A stretch of 64,000 nucleotides of DNA from Lamellibrachia columna (Eukaryota > Annelida > Polychaeta > Sabellida > Siboglinidae). Under the pieces are notes generated by a model. The model was given only the letters and a program-made list of their open reading frames with translations. It was not told the origin of the DNA and ran no database searches. The translations under genes and the position numbers were made by a program. The stretch spans positions 39,023,091 to 39,087,090 of the forward strand of contig OY759263.1 of assembly GCA_963662155.1 (NCBI GenBank), in the 5' to 3' direction. This document shows, one piece after another, positions 47,986 through 59,369 of the stretch (positions are counted from its first letter, which is position 1; each line of letters opens with the position of its first letter).

Positions 47986-50590
47986 CTACAACAACATCCA
48001 ACAGTGCAGCAACAATACAACAGGTTACATACCACTTCCAAAACAACACCCAACAGCAACAATACAACAGGCTACATACCACTTCTACAACAACACCCAA
48101 CAGTGCAGCAACAATACAACAGGTTACATACCACTTCTACAACAACATCCAACAGCACAGCAACAATACAACAGGTTACATACCACTTCCAAAACAACAC
48201 CCAACAGCAACAATACAACAGGCTACATACCACTTCTACAACAACATCCAACAGTGCAGCAACAATACAACAGGCTACATACCACTTCTACAACAACATC
48301 CAACAGTGCAGCAACAATACAACAGGCTACATACCACTTCTACAACAACACCCAACAGTGCAGCAACAATACAACAGGTTACATACCACTTCTACAACAA
48401 CACCCAACAGTACAGCAACAATACAACAGGTTACATATCACTTCTACAACAACATCCAACAGTGCAGCAACAATACAACAGGCTACATACCACTTCTACA
48501 ACAACACCCAACAGTACAGCAACAATACAACAGGTTACATATCACTTCTACAACAACATCCAACAGTGCAGCAACAATACAACAGGCTACATACCACTTC
48601 TACAACAACACCCAACAGTGCAGCAACAATACAACAGGCTACATACCACTTCTACAACAACACCCAACAGTACAGCAACAATACAACAGGCTACATATCA
48701 CTTCTACAACAACACCCAACAGTACAGCAACAATACAACAGGCTACATACCACTTCTACAACAACACCCAACAGTACAGCAACAATACAACAGGTTACAT
48801 ATCACTTCTACAACAACATCCAACAGTGCAGCAACAATACAACAGGCTACATACCACTTCTACAACAACACCCAACAGTGCAGCAACAATACAACAGGCT
48901 ACATACCACTTCTACAACAACACCCAACAGTACAGCAACAATACAACAGGCTACATATCACTTCTACAACAACACCCAACAGTACAGCAACAATACAACA
49001 GGCTACATACCACTTCTACAACAACACCCAACAGTACAGCAACAATACAACAGGTTACATACCACTTCTACAACAACATCCAACTGTACAGCAACAATAC
49101 AACAGGTTACATACCACTTCTACAACAACATCCAACAGTACAGCAACAATACAACAGGTTACATACCACTTCTACAACAACATCCAACAGCACAGCAACA
49201 ATACAACAGGTTACATACCACTTCTACAACAACGTCCAACAGCGCAGCAACGATACAACAGGTTACATACCACTTCTACAACAACATCCAACAGCGCAGC
49301 AACAATACAACAGGCTACATACCACTTCTACAACAACATCCAACAGTACAGCAACAATACAACAGGCTACATACCACTTCTACAACAACACCCAACAGCG
49401 CAGCAACAATACAACAGGTTACATACCACTTCTACAACAACATCCAACAGTGCAGCAACAATACAACAGGTTACATACCACTTCTACAACAACACCCAAC
49501 AGTACAGCAACAATACAACAGGTTACATACCACTTCTACAACAACGTCCAACAGCACAGCAACAATACAACAGGTTACATACCACTTCTACAACAATGTC
49601 CAACAGCACAGCAACAATACAACAGGTAACATACCACTTCTACAACAACATCCAACAGCACAGCAACAATACAACAGGTTACATACCACTTCTACAACAA
49701 CGTCCAACAGCACAGCAACAATACAACAGGCTACATACCACTTCTACAACAACACCCAACAGTACAGCAACAATACAACAGGCTACATATCACTTCTACA
49801 ACAACACCCAACAGTACAGCAACAATACAACAGGCTACATACCACTTCTACAACAACACCCAACAGTACAGCAACAATACAACAGGTTACATATCACTTC
49901 TACAACAACATCCAACAGTGCAGCAACAATACAACAGGTTACATACCACTTCTACAACAACATCCAACAGCACAGCAACAATACAACAGGTTACATACCA
50001 CTTCTACAACAACATCCAACAGCACAGCAACAATACAACAGGTTACATACCACTTCTACAACAACGTCCAACAGCACAGCAACAATACAACAGGTTACAT
50101 ACCACTTCTACAACAACGTCCAACAGCACAGCAACAATACAACAGGTTACATACCACTTCTACAACAACGTCCAACAGCACAGCAACAATACAACAGGTT
50201 ACATACCACTTCTACAACAACGTCCAACAGCACAGCAACAATACAACAGGTTACATACCACTTCTACAACAACATCCAACAGCACAGCAACAATACAACA
50301 GGTTACATACCACTTCTACAACAACATCCAACAGCACAGCAACAATACAACAGGTTACATACCACTTCTACAACAACATCCAACAGTGCAGCAACAATAC
50401 AACAGGTTACATACCACTTCTACAACAACATCCAACAGTGCAGCAACAATACAACAGGCTATATACCAATTCTACAACAACACCCAACAGTACAGCAACA
50501 ATACAACAGGCTACATACCACTTTTACAACAATGTCAAATATGGTAGCAACACTACAACAGGTTACACACCACTTCTACAACAATGTCCA
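47986..50590. repeat. 52-bp minisatellite, about 50 copies, at a splice acceptor
   Basis: The + strand unit contains ACTTCTACAACAACACCCAA, CAGTACAGCAACAATACAAC and AGGCTACATACC. Variants include ACATCC/ACACCC/ACGTCC, GTACAG/GTGCAG/GCACAG and GGTTAC/GGCTAC. Two early units lack 12 bp (CAGCAACAATAC form). The unit is not a multiple of 3 and has no stop in any + frame, so three frames of up to 920 codons are all open. That marks them as artefacts. On the gene B (minus) strand each unit ends in a polypyrimidine-like TGTTGGATGTTGTTGTAG followed by AAGTG and GTATGT. Confidence 0.97.
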
Positions 50591-50779
50591 ACATGGTAGC
50601 AACACCGTAGAAATACTGGTAGAAACATAGTTTTGTTAGTTTATTCCTGACAAAACAATCTGCAAGAAATTGACTGTTACCTGGTGCTGGGTTCACTGCT
50701 GTAAAAAATTTCTTATTCAAATATGTTGTAAAAACATTAATTATATATTCCAATATCCAATGCATACATCAAATTAGTC

Positions 50780-50820
<41 letters not shown>

Positions 50821-52594
50821 CAACACTTGACTGAATGGTACATATAGCCACTGAGGAATGAATGAAGGTATAAAATTTGTATATTGGAAGTAGTTTATGC
50901 ATTGACTTTCCAAAATTATAACATGAAGGCGAAGCACATGTATGTTAAAATCCCTGTCAATCTAATTTGGGTGTGAAGGCCGATTTATGCTTCACACACA
51001 ACATTTACTGTATATTATATTATATGCATGCACACATACATATATAAATTGTATCATATATATTTGTATTATTTGTGTGCACTTACTGGATGAAAGGCTT
51101 AACACCTGATAATGCACACATGAACGTGAACGTACATGGTTTAGCAGATGTAATAACAACTCTCATCTGCTATCTTGATCAATAACTTTTGTAAAGGTAA
51201 CATGACTATAACTTCTTGAAAATCAAATACATAGTGTGTATGACTGTCCACAATTAATGGGAGCAATGGTACCATATACTGACCACCCCAGTGTATTAAA
51301 TGAGCCCTGCCAGGGCCTGTCTAGTGACTACCATAGTCATAGACTGACCACACCAGTGTATTAAGTGAGCCCTGATAGGGCCTGTCTAGTGGCTACCTTA
51401 GACCTTGGCCCTAACCCCACCCTAACACACTAATCTGGCTCCCTAATTTACTGCAATATCATTCTGCTGAGAGAACACCAAATAGCCTAGAGCAAAAATA
51501 AACCAATATAGCCCGGTTGCTGTAACAACGGCATGCTGGAGAACCTGTAGGAATGACAGGGTATTCAGGTCATGGGGAGACCTCACCAGCCTCCAGCACA
51601 CAAAAACAGTCCCTGTCTTAACATGGTATATTAATGTGCACATGTGTGACTGTATAGTTATATAATGACTGGAGTTAGAGCAGTGGAAGGAATGAGTAGT
51701 GGGCACAGGTGCTGAAGGAAGGCTGTCAGGTGGTCCAACCCTCGGAGGGGAAACAACCAGAAAATGTCCTTGTGTGTGCGTGTGTGTGTGCGTGCGCGCG
51801 CGTGCATGTGTGCATATTAAGATATTAGGGATCTCCTGAGGGCCTTTCAGAAGAAGTCTATCATCACCACGTCCAGTAGACCTCATGCTAAAAATACACC
51901 CAGTAGACGTCATACTAAAAAACCATCACATGGGTACCTGTCATAGAACTGTGTTGAATGTAAAACCAATTATGGATGAAGTCCATCAATGAAAGAAAGA
52001 AGTGGTTTAGAAACATGAGAAGAGCATTCCAGTCAAAGCCACCATGGATAGCATGATGGAAGGTAAAAACGAAGGAGATGATGACGACAGAGAAGATGGA
52101 GGGACGACATAAAATAGACAAAGCTAGATGGTAGAATGTATATTGAACATGAAAGATGATGTACAGTGGAAAAACATGTCTGCCTTTGCCTAAGTAGCAA
52201 GTGGGAATCCAAAGTTCAACAAATCAACATGCACGCACGCACACACACACACACAAACAACACTTATATATGCACAGGTTGTTACATCTGCCGACCTATG
52301 AATACTTGAATGACTACTAACTGTCAGGTAGACAAGCACAATTATCAGTCATTATTCTAAAATGGAAGAAATAATATTCTTGGTTGCTTACTGTAAAACC
52401 ACAAACCAATGTGAATGCCAAGTATTTCAAGTACACTTAGACTGCCAGACCTTCCCTAGTTCACCTGTTGTACAACCCTGGTACTACACACCCTATCTGG
52501 ATTCTGGATGCCCTATATATTGTCAAATCATGGATAATCAACCGTAACAATAGTGCTTTAACTAACTAGTATAAAACATTTCATAGAGAGAACA
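50591..52594. other. Non-coding with (TA)n and a duplicated 75-bp segment
   Basis: (TA)n at about 50787-50817. GACCAC(C/A)CCAGTGTATTAA and AGCCCTG..AGGGCCTGTCTAGTG occur twice (about 51280-51400). (TG)n with GCGCGC at about 51775-51810. No gene B exon could be identified here. Confidence 0.55.
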
Positions 52595-52873
52595 CTAAGA
52601 TGGATCACCGTCAACCCTCCATGCACTGTGATGGATCACCGTCAACCCTCTATGCACTGTGATGGATCACCGTCAACCCTCCATGCACTGTGATGAATCA
52701 CCGTCAACCCTCCACGCACTGTGATGGATCACCGTCAACCCTCCATGCACTATGATGGATCACCGTCAACCCTCCATGCACTGTGATGGATCACCGTCAA
52801 CCCTCCATGCACTGTGATGGATCACCGTCAACCCTCCATGCACTGTGATGGATCACCGTCAACCCTCCATGCA
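52595..52873. repeat. 31-bp minisatellite, 9 copies
   Basis: The unit GATGGATCACCGTCAACCCT plus CCATGCACTGT is nearly invariant, so the expansion is young. It ends 16 bp before repeat R1 copy 3. Confidence 0.96.
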
Positions 52874-52889
52874 CACATCACACAGCTCC

Positions 52890-53331
52890 TTCTGATTACA
52901 TTGGTGGCCATATTAATGTTTTGTCTGATTATAAGAAAATGTGACCATCAAAAACTCTTAAAATTTTTCACAGTAACTGCCATCATCTCTTTGACATGTT
53001 AACCAAGTTTTGTCAAAACCACATACCTCCAGCTCTTTTAAAATGCCCCTACGTGCAATGCCCATACATTTTTTATAAAAATAGCCATGTATTCATGTGC
53101 CCACATGGTCCATAGCAGAAAAATTCCCATAAATCCCTCCACCTGTTAAACTCTCAAAATATGTACTATTTCACAACCAATAGCTTCTACAAACAAACCT
53201 GTGAATGTGCCTGCTCAACTGCACTTATGTCACACCATATGAATTGTTTAAATTCACATATCACAATTCAATATGCCCTACATTCATGTGAAACAATAAA
53301 CAGGAAGGTCAACGATGGTCTTACCCCTAAT
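52890..53331 (-). repeat. Interspersed repeat family R1, copy 3 (inverted)
   Basis: Its reverse complement runs from ATAGGGGTAAGACCATCG-like sequence through AATTGTGATATGTGAATTTA, GAAGCTATTGGTTGTGAAAT and CCATAGCAGAAAA (inverse) to TGGCCACCAATG. It is collinear with 9143-9576 over its full 440 bp, about 80-85% identical by eye. It is 43 kb from the other copies and on the opposite strand. Confidence 0.88.
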
Positions 53332-53789
53332 GCCGGTCATGTTCAATCAATGCACTGACCCTTCACTGCTGTGGCAGGAAACTACACAGCCACTACATCA
53401 ACAGAAGAGAGTAACCCAACAGAACATAGTGTAGATAGTCTTGGTATACCGTGACAGCTGATGCCTTTAGCCAGATATATAGTGTAGATAGTCTTGGTAT
53501 ATAGTGTAGATAGCCTAGGTATACCAGCTGATGCCTTTAGCAAGATATATGGTGTAGATAGTCTTGGTATATAGTGTAGATAGCCTTAGTATACCAGCTG
53601 CTGCTTTTAGCCAGATAAAAGAGTAACATGTTCAACTCACTCCACAACTTTACAGCTAAGACTGAGATGTATTCAATAAAGTCAACATTGATAGTAACCT
53701 ATTTGTTTTTATTTATTGCTGATGAGTCCAGTGTCAATGCAAATTGTTTTACACTAAAACATGACATATAAATAATGGGTTTCTTTAAT
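53332..53789. other. Non-coding with a short tandem duplication
   Basis: ATATAGTGTAGATAGTCTTG, then GTATACC and AGCTGATGCCTTTAGC-type phrases repeat three to four times at about 53430-53620. Confidence 0.65.
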
Positions 53790-53925
53790 GATTGCTCCCC
53801 AGAGAAGCTGAGTTGGTGTTTGAATGAACAGGTCTGCCAGGGGGTGAACTGGGAAATGTAAAGCACCTTGAATAGTCCTAACGACTGGACATTGTACTAT
53901 ATAAGAACCTACCTAAAGTTACATA
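53790..53925 (+). mobile_element. SINE 3' part (GTAAAGC..CTTGA tail)
   Basis: GAATGAACAGGTCTGCCAGG, then GAAATGTAAAGCACCTTGAA and GACATTGTACTATATAAGAA match the usual SINE tail (GTAAAGCGCTTTGA...GCGCTATATAA). No tRNA head is attached. Confidence 0.7.
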
Positions 53926-53939
53926 ATTAGTTAATACGA

Positions 53940-54245
53940 TATTATTTATTTAAAGAACGTAAAGGTATGTTCTTATAAAGCGCAGAGACTGTTCAAAGCG
54001 CTTTACACTTCAACCCTGGCAGACCTGTTCATTCCGACTTCTGTAGGAAGCATTCAGCCATGCTGCAGTTACTGCGCGAAGACTATTCGTTCACATATCC
54101 ATCTCTGTCTGTAGCCAGGTGCTCATTTATACAGCTGAGTGAACTGTGGCAATGTGGGGTGAACGAAATTGCCAAAGCTTCGAAATGACAGCAAGAGGAT
54201 TCAGACACGGGTTCTCTCAATTGAGAGTCCGAAGTTCTAATATAT
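53940..54245 (-). mobile_element. SINE copy, inverted relative to its neighbour
   Basis: The minus strand carries a degraded tRNA-like head (CTCTCAATTGAGAG, TCTGAATCCTCTTGC), the body TTCGAAGCTTTGGCAATTTC with GTTCACCCCACATTGCC, and the tail AATGAACAGGTCTGCCAGGG, GTAAAGCGCTTTGAACAGTC and GCGCTTTATAAGAAC. The tail pairs with the + strand copy at 53790-53925, so the two lie tail to tail. Confidence 0.78.
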
Positions 54246-54393
54246 AGTTAGATATATACAGTTAATATCACCGCAGTCACACATGAATTCAAGACTACTA
54301 TCTGTGGTTATTTTGTGAGAAAATGCAATTCAATTAACTAGGGTTTATACTCTATTATGCTACCCAGATGTAATGAGAAGCTGTCTGTAAATA

Positions 54394-54547
54394 CAGTCAA
54401 ACCTCGTTTTTGGTCACCTTGGGACAGACCCACATTATTTCCATAACAGTAAAGTAGAGAACATTTAGTTCCGCTTATATGGTCACCTCACTATCCAAGT
54501 CAATTTTTCTCAGTCCCGAGGGTGACCTTAATGGTGAGGTTCCACTG
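54394..54547. mobile_element. Pogo/Tigger-like MITE, 154 bp
   Basis: The termini CAGTCAAACCTC and GAGGTTCCACTG form 12-bp inverted repeats with two mismatches. TA on each side (54392-54393, 54548-54549) fits the TA target duplication of the Tc1/mariner group. CAGT...ACTG ends are typical of the pogo branch. Non-coding. Confidence 0.8.
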
Positions 54548-54549
54548 TA

Positions 54550-55074
54550 TAGTCAATGGCCAATGTTGTTGATATTGTTATTTCTTACTCTTGTAGAAAG
54601 TAATGATAGTTGTTCAAGACTGTACAAACTTACAAAGTTATTAGGGGATTTGTATTTCTTGAATGCACAGAGCTTTATTAGCTGTGTTATAAAATATATT
54701 TCCATTTATTTTTCTAAATGCCCTTTTTGCACAGCTGTTTTCCTGTTGAACAAATGCAAACAATACATATTTTATTTGTTCCCATTCTGAAGTTGTAGCA
54801 ATTTTAAAAGGCTGAGTTGCTGAGTGACCTTTTGAGAACTGCTCATAGATAAACAACTATGCTGATCTCATGTGTAGGGTGTGCGTAAATGACAGTGCAC
54901 ACTCCAGGTCTGACGACTTCTTTAAATGTTGAATTACTCCTTTGCTCTGATGTAACCATTATCCAAATAACTGAAATCAGCACAATCAATTTTGATCACG
55001 CAACCATACTGATTTAAATCATACAATGTATATACAATTAGCTGTCTGTTGTACAAGCAAACACATGATTAACA
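54550..55074. other. Non-coding, nothing recognised
   Basis: AT-rich sequence. Frames of 71-103 codons lack support. Confidence 0.45.
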
Positions 55075-56640
55075 AATCATTACAACACAAGTGTTTGTTT
55101 TCATAATATCTGCAAATTGACCCGGGTCACATGCCCATAGCATTGTATGATATGCCTCCCCCAGGCTAACTTTCATTTCACAGATGCAAAGTGTGCAATG
55201 TGTGTGAGATTGTAGAATAGTAATGAAAGAAATCATAAAGACATCATAAAAAGTGTATCTTTTAACTACATAAATTGGTAGATTAGGTCTCTAAAGCATG
55301 ACCCAGGTCACTATACTATGATAAGACCCCCAGGCTAACCTTCATTTATAAGATGCTATATGTGCAATAAGTATGTGATTTTGTAGAATATTAATGAAAG
55401 AAAAAAAAATCATGATTAACAAGTGATTTATTTAAATATATTGCTAGGTTTTGTCTTAATAGCATAAAGTTAGCCGCACACCGCCCGATTGTCTACGCTG
55501 CGACGCATCTCAACCGGCATAGCCCAATCGCGTATGATCGTAAGCTTACGACTGGCCTACGACTGACTGCCGCACACCACTACGATTGTTCACAACTAGA
55601 TATATAAACCTGGCGTTATTCTTATAAAACACTGGCCGCCACCTTTATGTTTGTATTCAGTTGATAAGATAGACCCCTCTGCCTCTGATACCGGGCCTAG
55701 CACTAGGCTATGGCTATGACCGGTGCCGTTCACTTTAGTACGGTGCCTGGCCCTAGTAAAATAGATTGTACATGCTTTTACATTATAATAATATTCGCAG
55801 GAAAATTCAAGTCGTCAAGTAGGCAGTATTGCAGTAATACTAATAGCAATGAAGCGAATCTTTTTATTACGCCTACAATAACAATGGCTACATACCGCCA
55901 GTCCCAAGTACGGAGGCGATCTCGTTTAAGGCCTTTGCTTTTGTGTTTCTATTTGAGTAACACTGTGAAGAACAAACAAACAAGGCTGATTTTGCCGCAT
56001 ATCGACAAGGGCGTCTTCTGTAATCTCACACCAGAAATCGGCCATTTTCCCAAGAATCTAATTACTACTTCTGTTCTCTGATTGGTTAATTCCTTACGAT
56101 TTGAAAATCAAAGTCGGGAAGTGCCGCACACTGCCCGATTGTTCAAGATTGCGAGTCAGCGTCAGTCGTGCCGATAGAACATGTTAAATCGCCACGACTG
56201 CTGCCGACGTAAGACTGGGGAATCCTAGTCGTAGGCACACGCACACCGCCCCGAATACGCCCGATTGTCTACGCTGCGATGGTCGAGATGTGTCGGATTG
56301 TAGACAATCGGGCGGTGTGCGGCGGGCTTTACCCAGGCCACTATACTATGCCATGGGAATATGAACCCCCCAGGTTAAACTTCATTTCAAAGATGTGTAT
56401 ATGAATTTCAAAGATGTGTATATGAATTATTAGAATAGTAATAAAAAAAGACAAAAATCACGATAACAAGTGTTTGTTTTTATATATTGATTGGTTAAGT
56501 CTTTGAAGCATGACCCGGGTCACTATACTATGCCATACGGATATCACCTGGGTCACTATACTATGCCATGGGTGTATCACCTGGGTCACTATACTATGCC
56601 ATGGGGATATGACTAACCTCATACATCTAAACCATTTCTG
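55075..56640. repeat. About 190-bp tandem repeat, 4-5 units, split by a transposon
   Basis: Units share CATGACCCGGGTCACTATAC, TATGCCATGGGAATATGA, CCCCCAGGCTAACTTCATTT, TGTAGAATAGTAATGAAAGA and TCACGATTAACAAGTG. Units begin near 55120, 55300, 56331 and 56511, with short partial copies to 56620. The 55300 unit is interrupted by the TIR element at 55466-56330. Confidence 0.8.
55466..56330. mobile_element. TIR DNA transposon, non-autonomous, 865 bp
   Basis: The left end AAAGTTA then GCCGCACACCGCCCGATTGT (from 55473) is matched at the right end by the exact reverse complement (to 56323) followed by GGGCTTT. The perfect part spans 24 bp. The motif CGCCCGATTGTCTACGCTGC recurs just inside the right end in the direct orientation, giving a subterminal hairpin. 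A 123-codon frame inside is not recognisable as a transposase. The insertion site is known from neighbouring tandem units, and a TA or A duplication is possible. The superfamily is undetermined. Confidence 0.82.
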
Positions 56641-56965
56641 CCACATTTACTTACATTATGTCCATACATACATAATAGTAATTAAAACCCATTTTCAGGA
56701 TTTTTGCCAAAGAAAAATTAGAAGCACCTAAATTAAGATTAATGAATTCACATCTCATACAATGTTGCCAGTTTAATCTATTATCAAGTTCAACTTATTA
56801 TAAATATTGCCTATAATATATAGTTGATGTGATCAATAACTAAAATGTGAATAAAAAATAAATAAAATAAAAAATATGGGAGTGTCACTTTACCATGGGT
56901 GCAGGTCACTTTACCATTATGGTATGCGGGTCGTTTCACTATGCAGGTCACAATACCATCTGACC
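56641..56965. other. AT-rich non-coding stretch
   Basis: Short TCACTTTACCAT phrases at 56885-56950 extend the theme of the preceding repeat. Nothing else. Confidence 0.5.
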
Positions 56966-57665
56966 GGAACATCTCATCCACCTTATGCGAGATCTATACA
57001 TGGGGCAAGAAGCCACAGTCAGGACAGAACATGGCGTCAAACAGGGTTGTATACTCTTGCCCTCTCTCTTCAACCATCACGAGAAGAGAGGAATTAGACT
57101 CAATGCCAGGAGTCAGCATTGGCGGAAGATGCATAAAAAATGTTTATGTGCTGACGTCACCACACTGATTACAGAAAGAAAAGAGGACCTGACGAACCTA
57201 CTAGTCAAAGTTAAAGTGCAAAGTGAAAATGTTTGCCTAGAATACCAAAAAGACCAAAGCCATGGCCAACGAGAAGTTGGAAGAGTTCAAACTGGGAGAA
57301 GATGAGTTTGTTGAGGTTTAAGTTGATAGCTCCATTTTCTTGGGTTTGAGTATTGAGAGTTCTGGTGATTGTGGTGGATTGGCTCTTGGCAGGACGGCAA
57401 TGTCTGTCTGTGCTTGAACACATCAATCAAGTCCTCCCACTATACACACACACTAATCACAAAACAGAAACTGTCATACTTTGGGCATATCATGCTTGTA
57501 GAAGACGACAGGTTGGAAAAGCTGATAATGATCAGAATAAGTGGAGGCAAGTGGAAGAGAGGAAGACAACGCATGGATGGATGAGATCAAAGAGACAACA
57601 AAGCTGATGATGGATGAGTTGAGAGAAATAACAAGAAACAGGAATGGTTGGAGACCATGCAAAAA
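56966..57665 (+). pseudogene. RTE/L1-like LINE 3' relic
   Basis: In several frames it reads CEIYTWGKKPQSGQ / YMGQEATVRTEHGVKQGC (RT motif B region, GVKQGCIL), SLFNHHEKRGIRLNAR, CADVTTLITERKEDLTNLLV (motif C with the catalytic DD altered to DV) and VKVQSENVCLEYQK. After a gap it reads SYFGHIMLVEDDRLEKLIMI, KRGRQRMDG and DEIKETTKLMMDELREITRN. The order matches RTE-like LINEs of the YEGQEATVRTEHG type. It is a different family from the RTE at 25919-28757. Frameshifted and dead. Confidence 0.72.
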
Positions 57666-59029
57666 TATATACATATATTTATCTCTTGTATACTACCATT
57701 ACTAGTTAATCATTGTCACAGATTGCGAGATGCAGTTGAAATATACAGATTGAACACTAAGTTTCTTGAGAGGTAATTATGTTTAATAATATTATTATAG
57801 TAATATACCATATAAGTATATGTTAATTAATCACTGTAATAGATTTGGTGTAATGTTTTCCTAATTTGTTATAACAATATTAATAAATACATATTACATT
57901 TTAGTCTCTTAAACATCTACACTAATTAATCAATCACAGATTTTGAGTAATTGTTTTATATTTCCAGTAGTTAAATTGTTCACGTGGATAAATACTTATA
58001 TTTTTACATCCTTTTATACCTTTGTAATATTGTATATGAGGAGGCAATTGTCCGGAGGGGCTAGGTAATAAATGTAATTGGTGCGAACTGTTGTTGTTCC
58101 CCCTACTGGACTTTGTGCATTTCTGAAGACAAATGCCCTCTTGTGTACCTCCAGTGTGAACTCAACCAGGAAGCAGCTGTACACATATGCATCCAACCAA
58201 CCACAGAACATTACAAGCACTTTTACCTGTGAAGTGCAAGCTGGAAATGGAGTCACAAACAGAGTTGAAAAATTCATGATTATTTTTTTAATAAAAAAAT
58301 CGGATTTTTTATAATTTATTTGAAATCTGGTATATAGACATTTATATAGATGTTCAGTTCATATTTATAAACTCTTTCAAACGTGTTCTATTCAAATTGA
58401 TTTGGGTACTTGCCATAACAGAGCGTACATGATTTTTGCTTATATAAAGTTATATAATTATAACATAGTTTGCAACAAAACTGTCATTTAAAAATACATG
58501 TATAATAATAATAATATTTTATTTGGTACAATTTTTAACTGTTCGTGGCACTCATTGGGACAAATCCACAAGGCCTCACTCCCTGTAGTCGCATAATCTG
58601 TCTGGGAAAGGAAAGCATGCTATGTGTCTGTGGAAGTAGAAATGATAATTATTGTTTGCTGAGAGGGAGGATTGGCACCTGTCCAGGGCTATGGTATTAG
58701 CACAAGCTCTAAGTGGACTTAAACTCAGACAAGTTTGTGTAGCTTCACTGCATTCAGAAAGGGAATAGCTCAAACACACACGTCACAAAATATTTTACTT
58801 TAAATACCGGGAATACGCAAATCTGGAAACAACAAATTATTTCAATACTTTTATTGTACTAAATGGATTCAGAATAGAATCAACGTATTTACAAAATGTG
58901 CTTGCAAACAATTATTTGTACTAAATTCATATAAATCAGCGAGAAAACAAATTGAAATAAAAAAATCATAAATCAATGATTTTTTGGAGTGATTTAAATA
59001 AAATGATTTAAATCAAACAACTCTGGGAC
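57666..59029. other. AT-rich non-coding stretch
   Basis: No gene supported. CCTACTGGACTTTGTGCA (about 58102) recurs as CACTGGACTTCGTGCA near 61818. ATAATAATAATA at about 58500. Confidence 0.5.
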
Positions 59030-59300
59030 TCACAAGAGTGGGTTTCTTGGTAATCAAGGGGAGAAGAATCCCTCTACTCAGCAAACAAACAGCAATGGAT
59101 TTGGGAATGCTGAAGATAGGAGTCGACATTGCAGCAATTGTGGAAACATTACAACTGCTACAGCAGCAATACCCTGAAGTTTTCAGTGGCGTCGACAAGT
59201 TAAACATCAAGCAGAAAACAACGCATATCAACCCGAATGTGATGCCAGTTGCTCAGCCTTTGAGATGTACACCATTCAATCTGAGAGACAAGGAGGCCTC
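59030..59300 (+). pseudogene. Gypsy protease/RT junction fragment
   Basis: The frame from 59038 reads FLVIKGRRIPLLSKQTAMDL and GMLKIGVDI, then LLQQQYPEVFSGVDKLNIKQ and HINPNVMPVAQPLRCTPFNL plus RDK. This is the usual Gypsy linker between protease and RT (LLG..TA..LGVL, YPEVF.G.G.L, H-x-P..VAQP.RR.PF). Similarity ends after RDK (about 59290), before the RT catalytic motifs. Confidence 0.8.
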
Positions 59301-59369
59301 ATTTACTGAGGAGCAGACCGAGGCATTTTCGTATGTCATAGAGACATAGTCGATGCTGTCATCAAGCAG

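Noticed and set aside
47837..50630. Three overlapping + strand frames of 578-920 codons rich in Gln/Thr
   Set aside because: All three frames are open because a 52-bp unit without stops is repeated. Unit length is not a multiple of 3, so each frame cycles through the same peptides. This is a repeat artefact, not a glutamine-rich protein.
55710..56081. 123-codon frame inside the TIR element as a transposase or DNA-binding protein
   Set aside because: Only a basic RRRSRLRP patch is visible. There is no catalytic DDE/DDD motif or helix-turn-helix I can defend.
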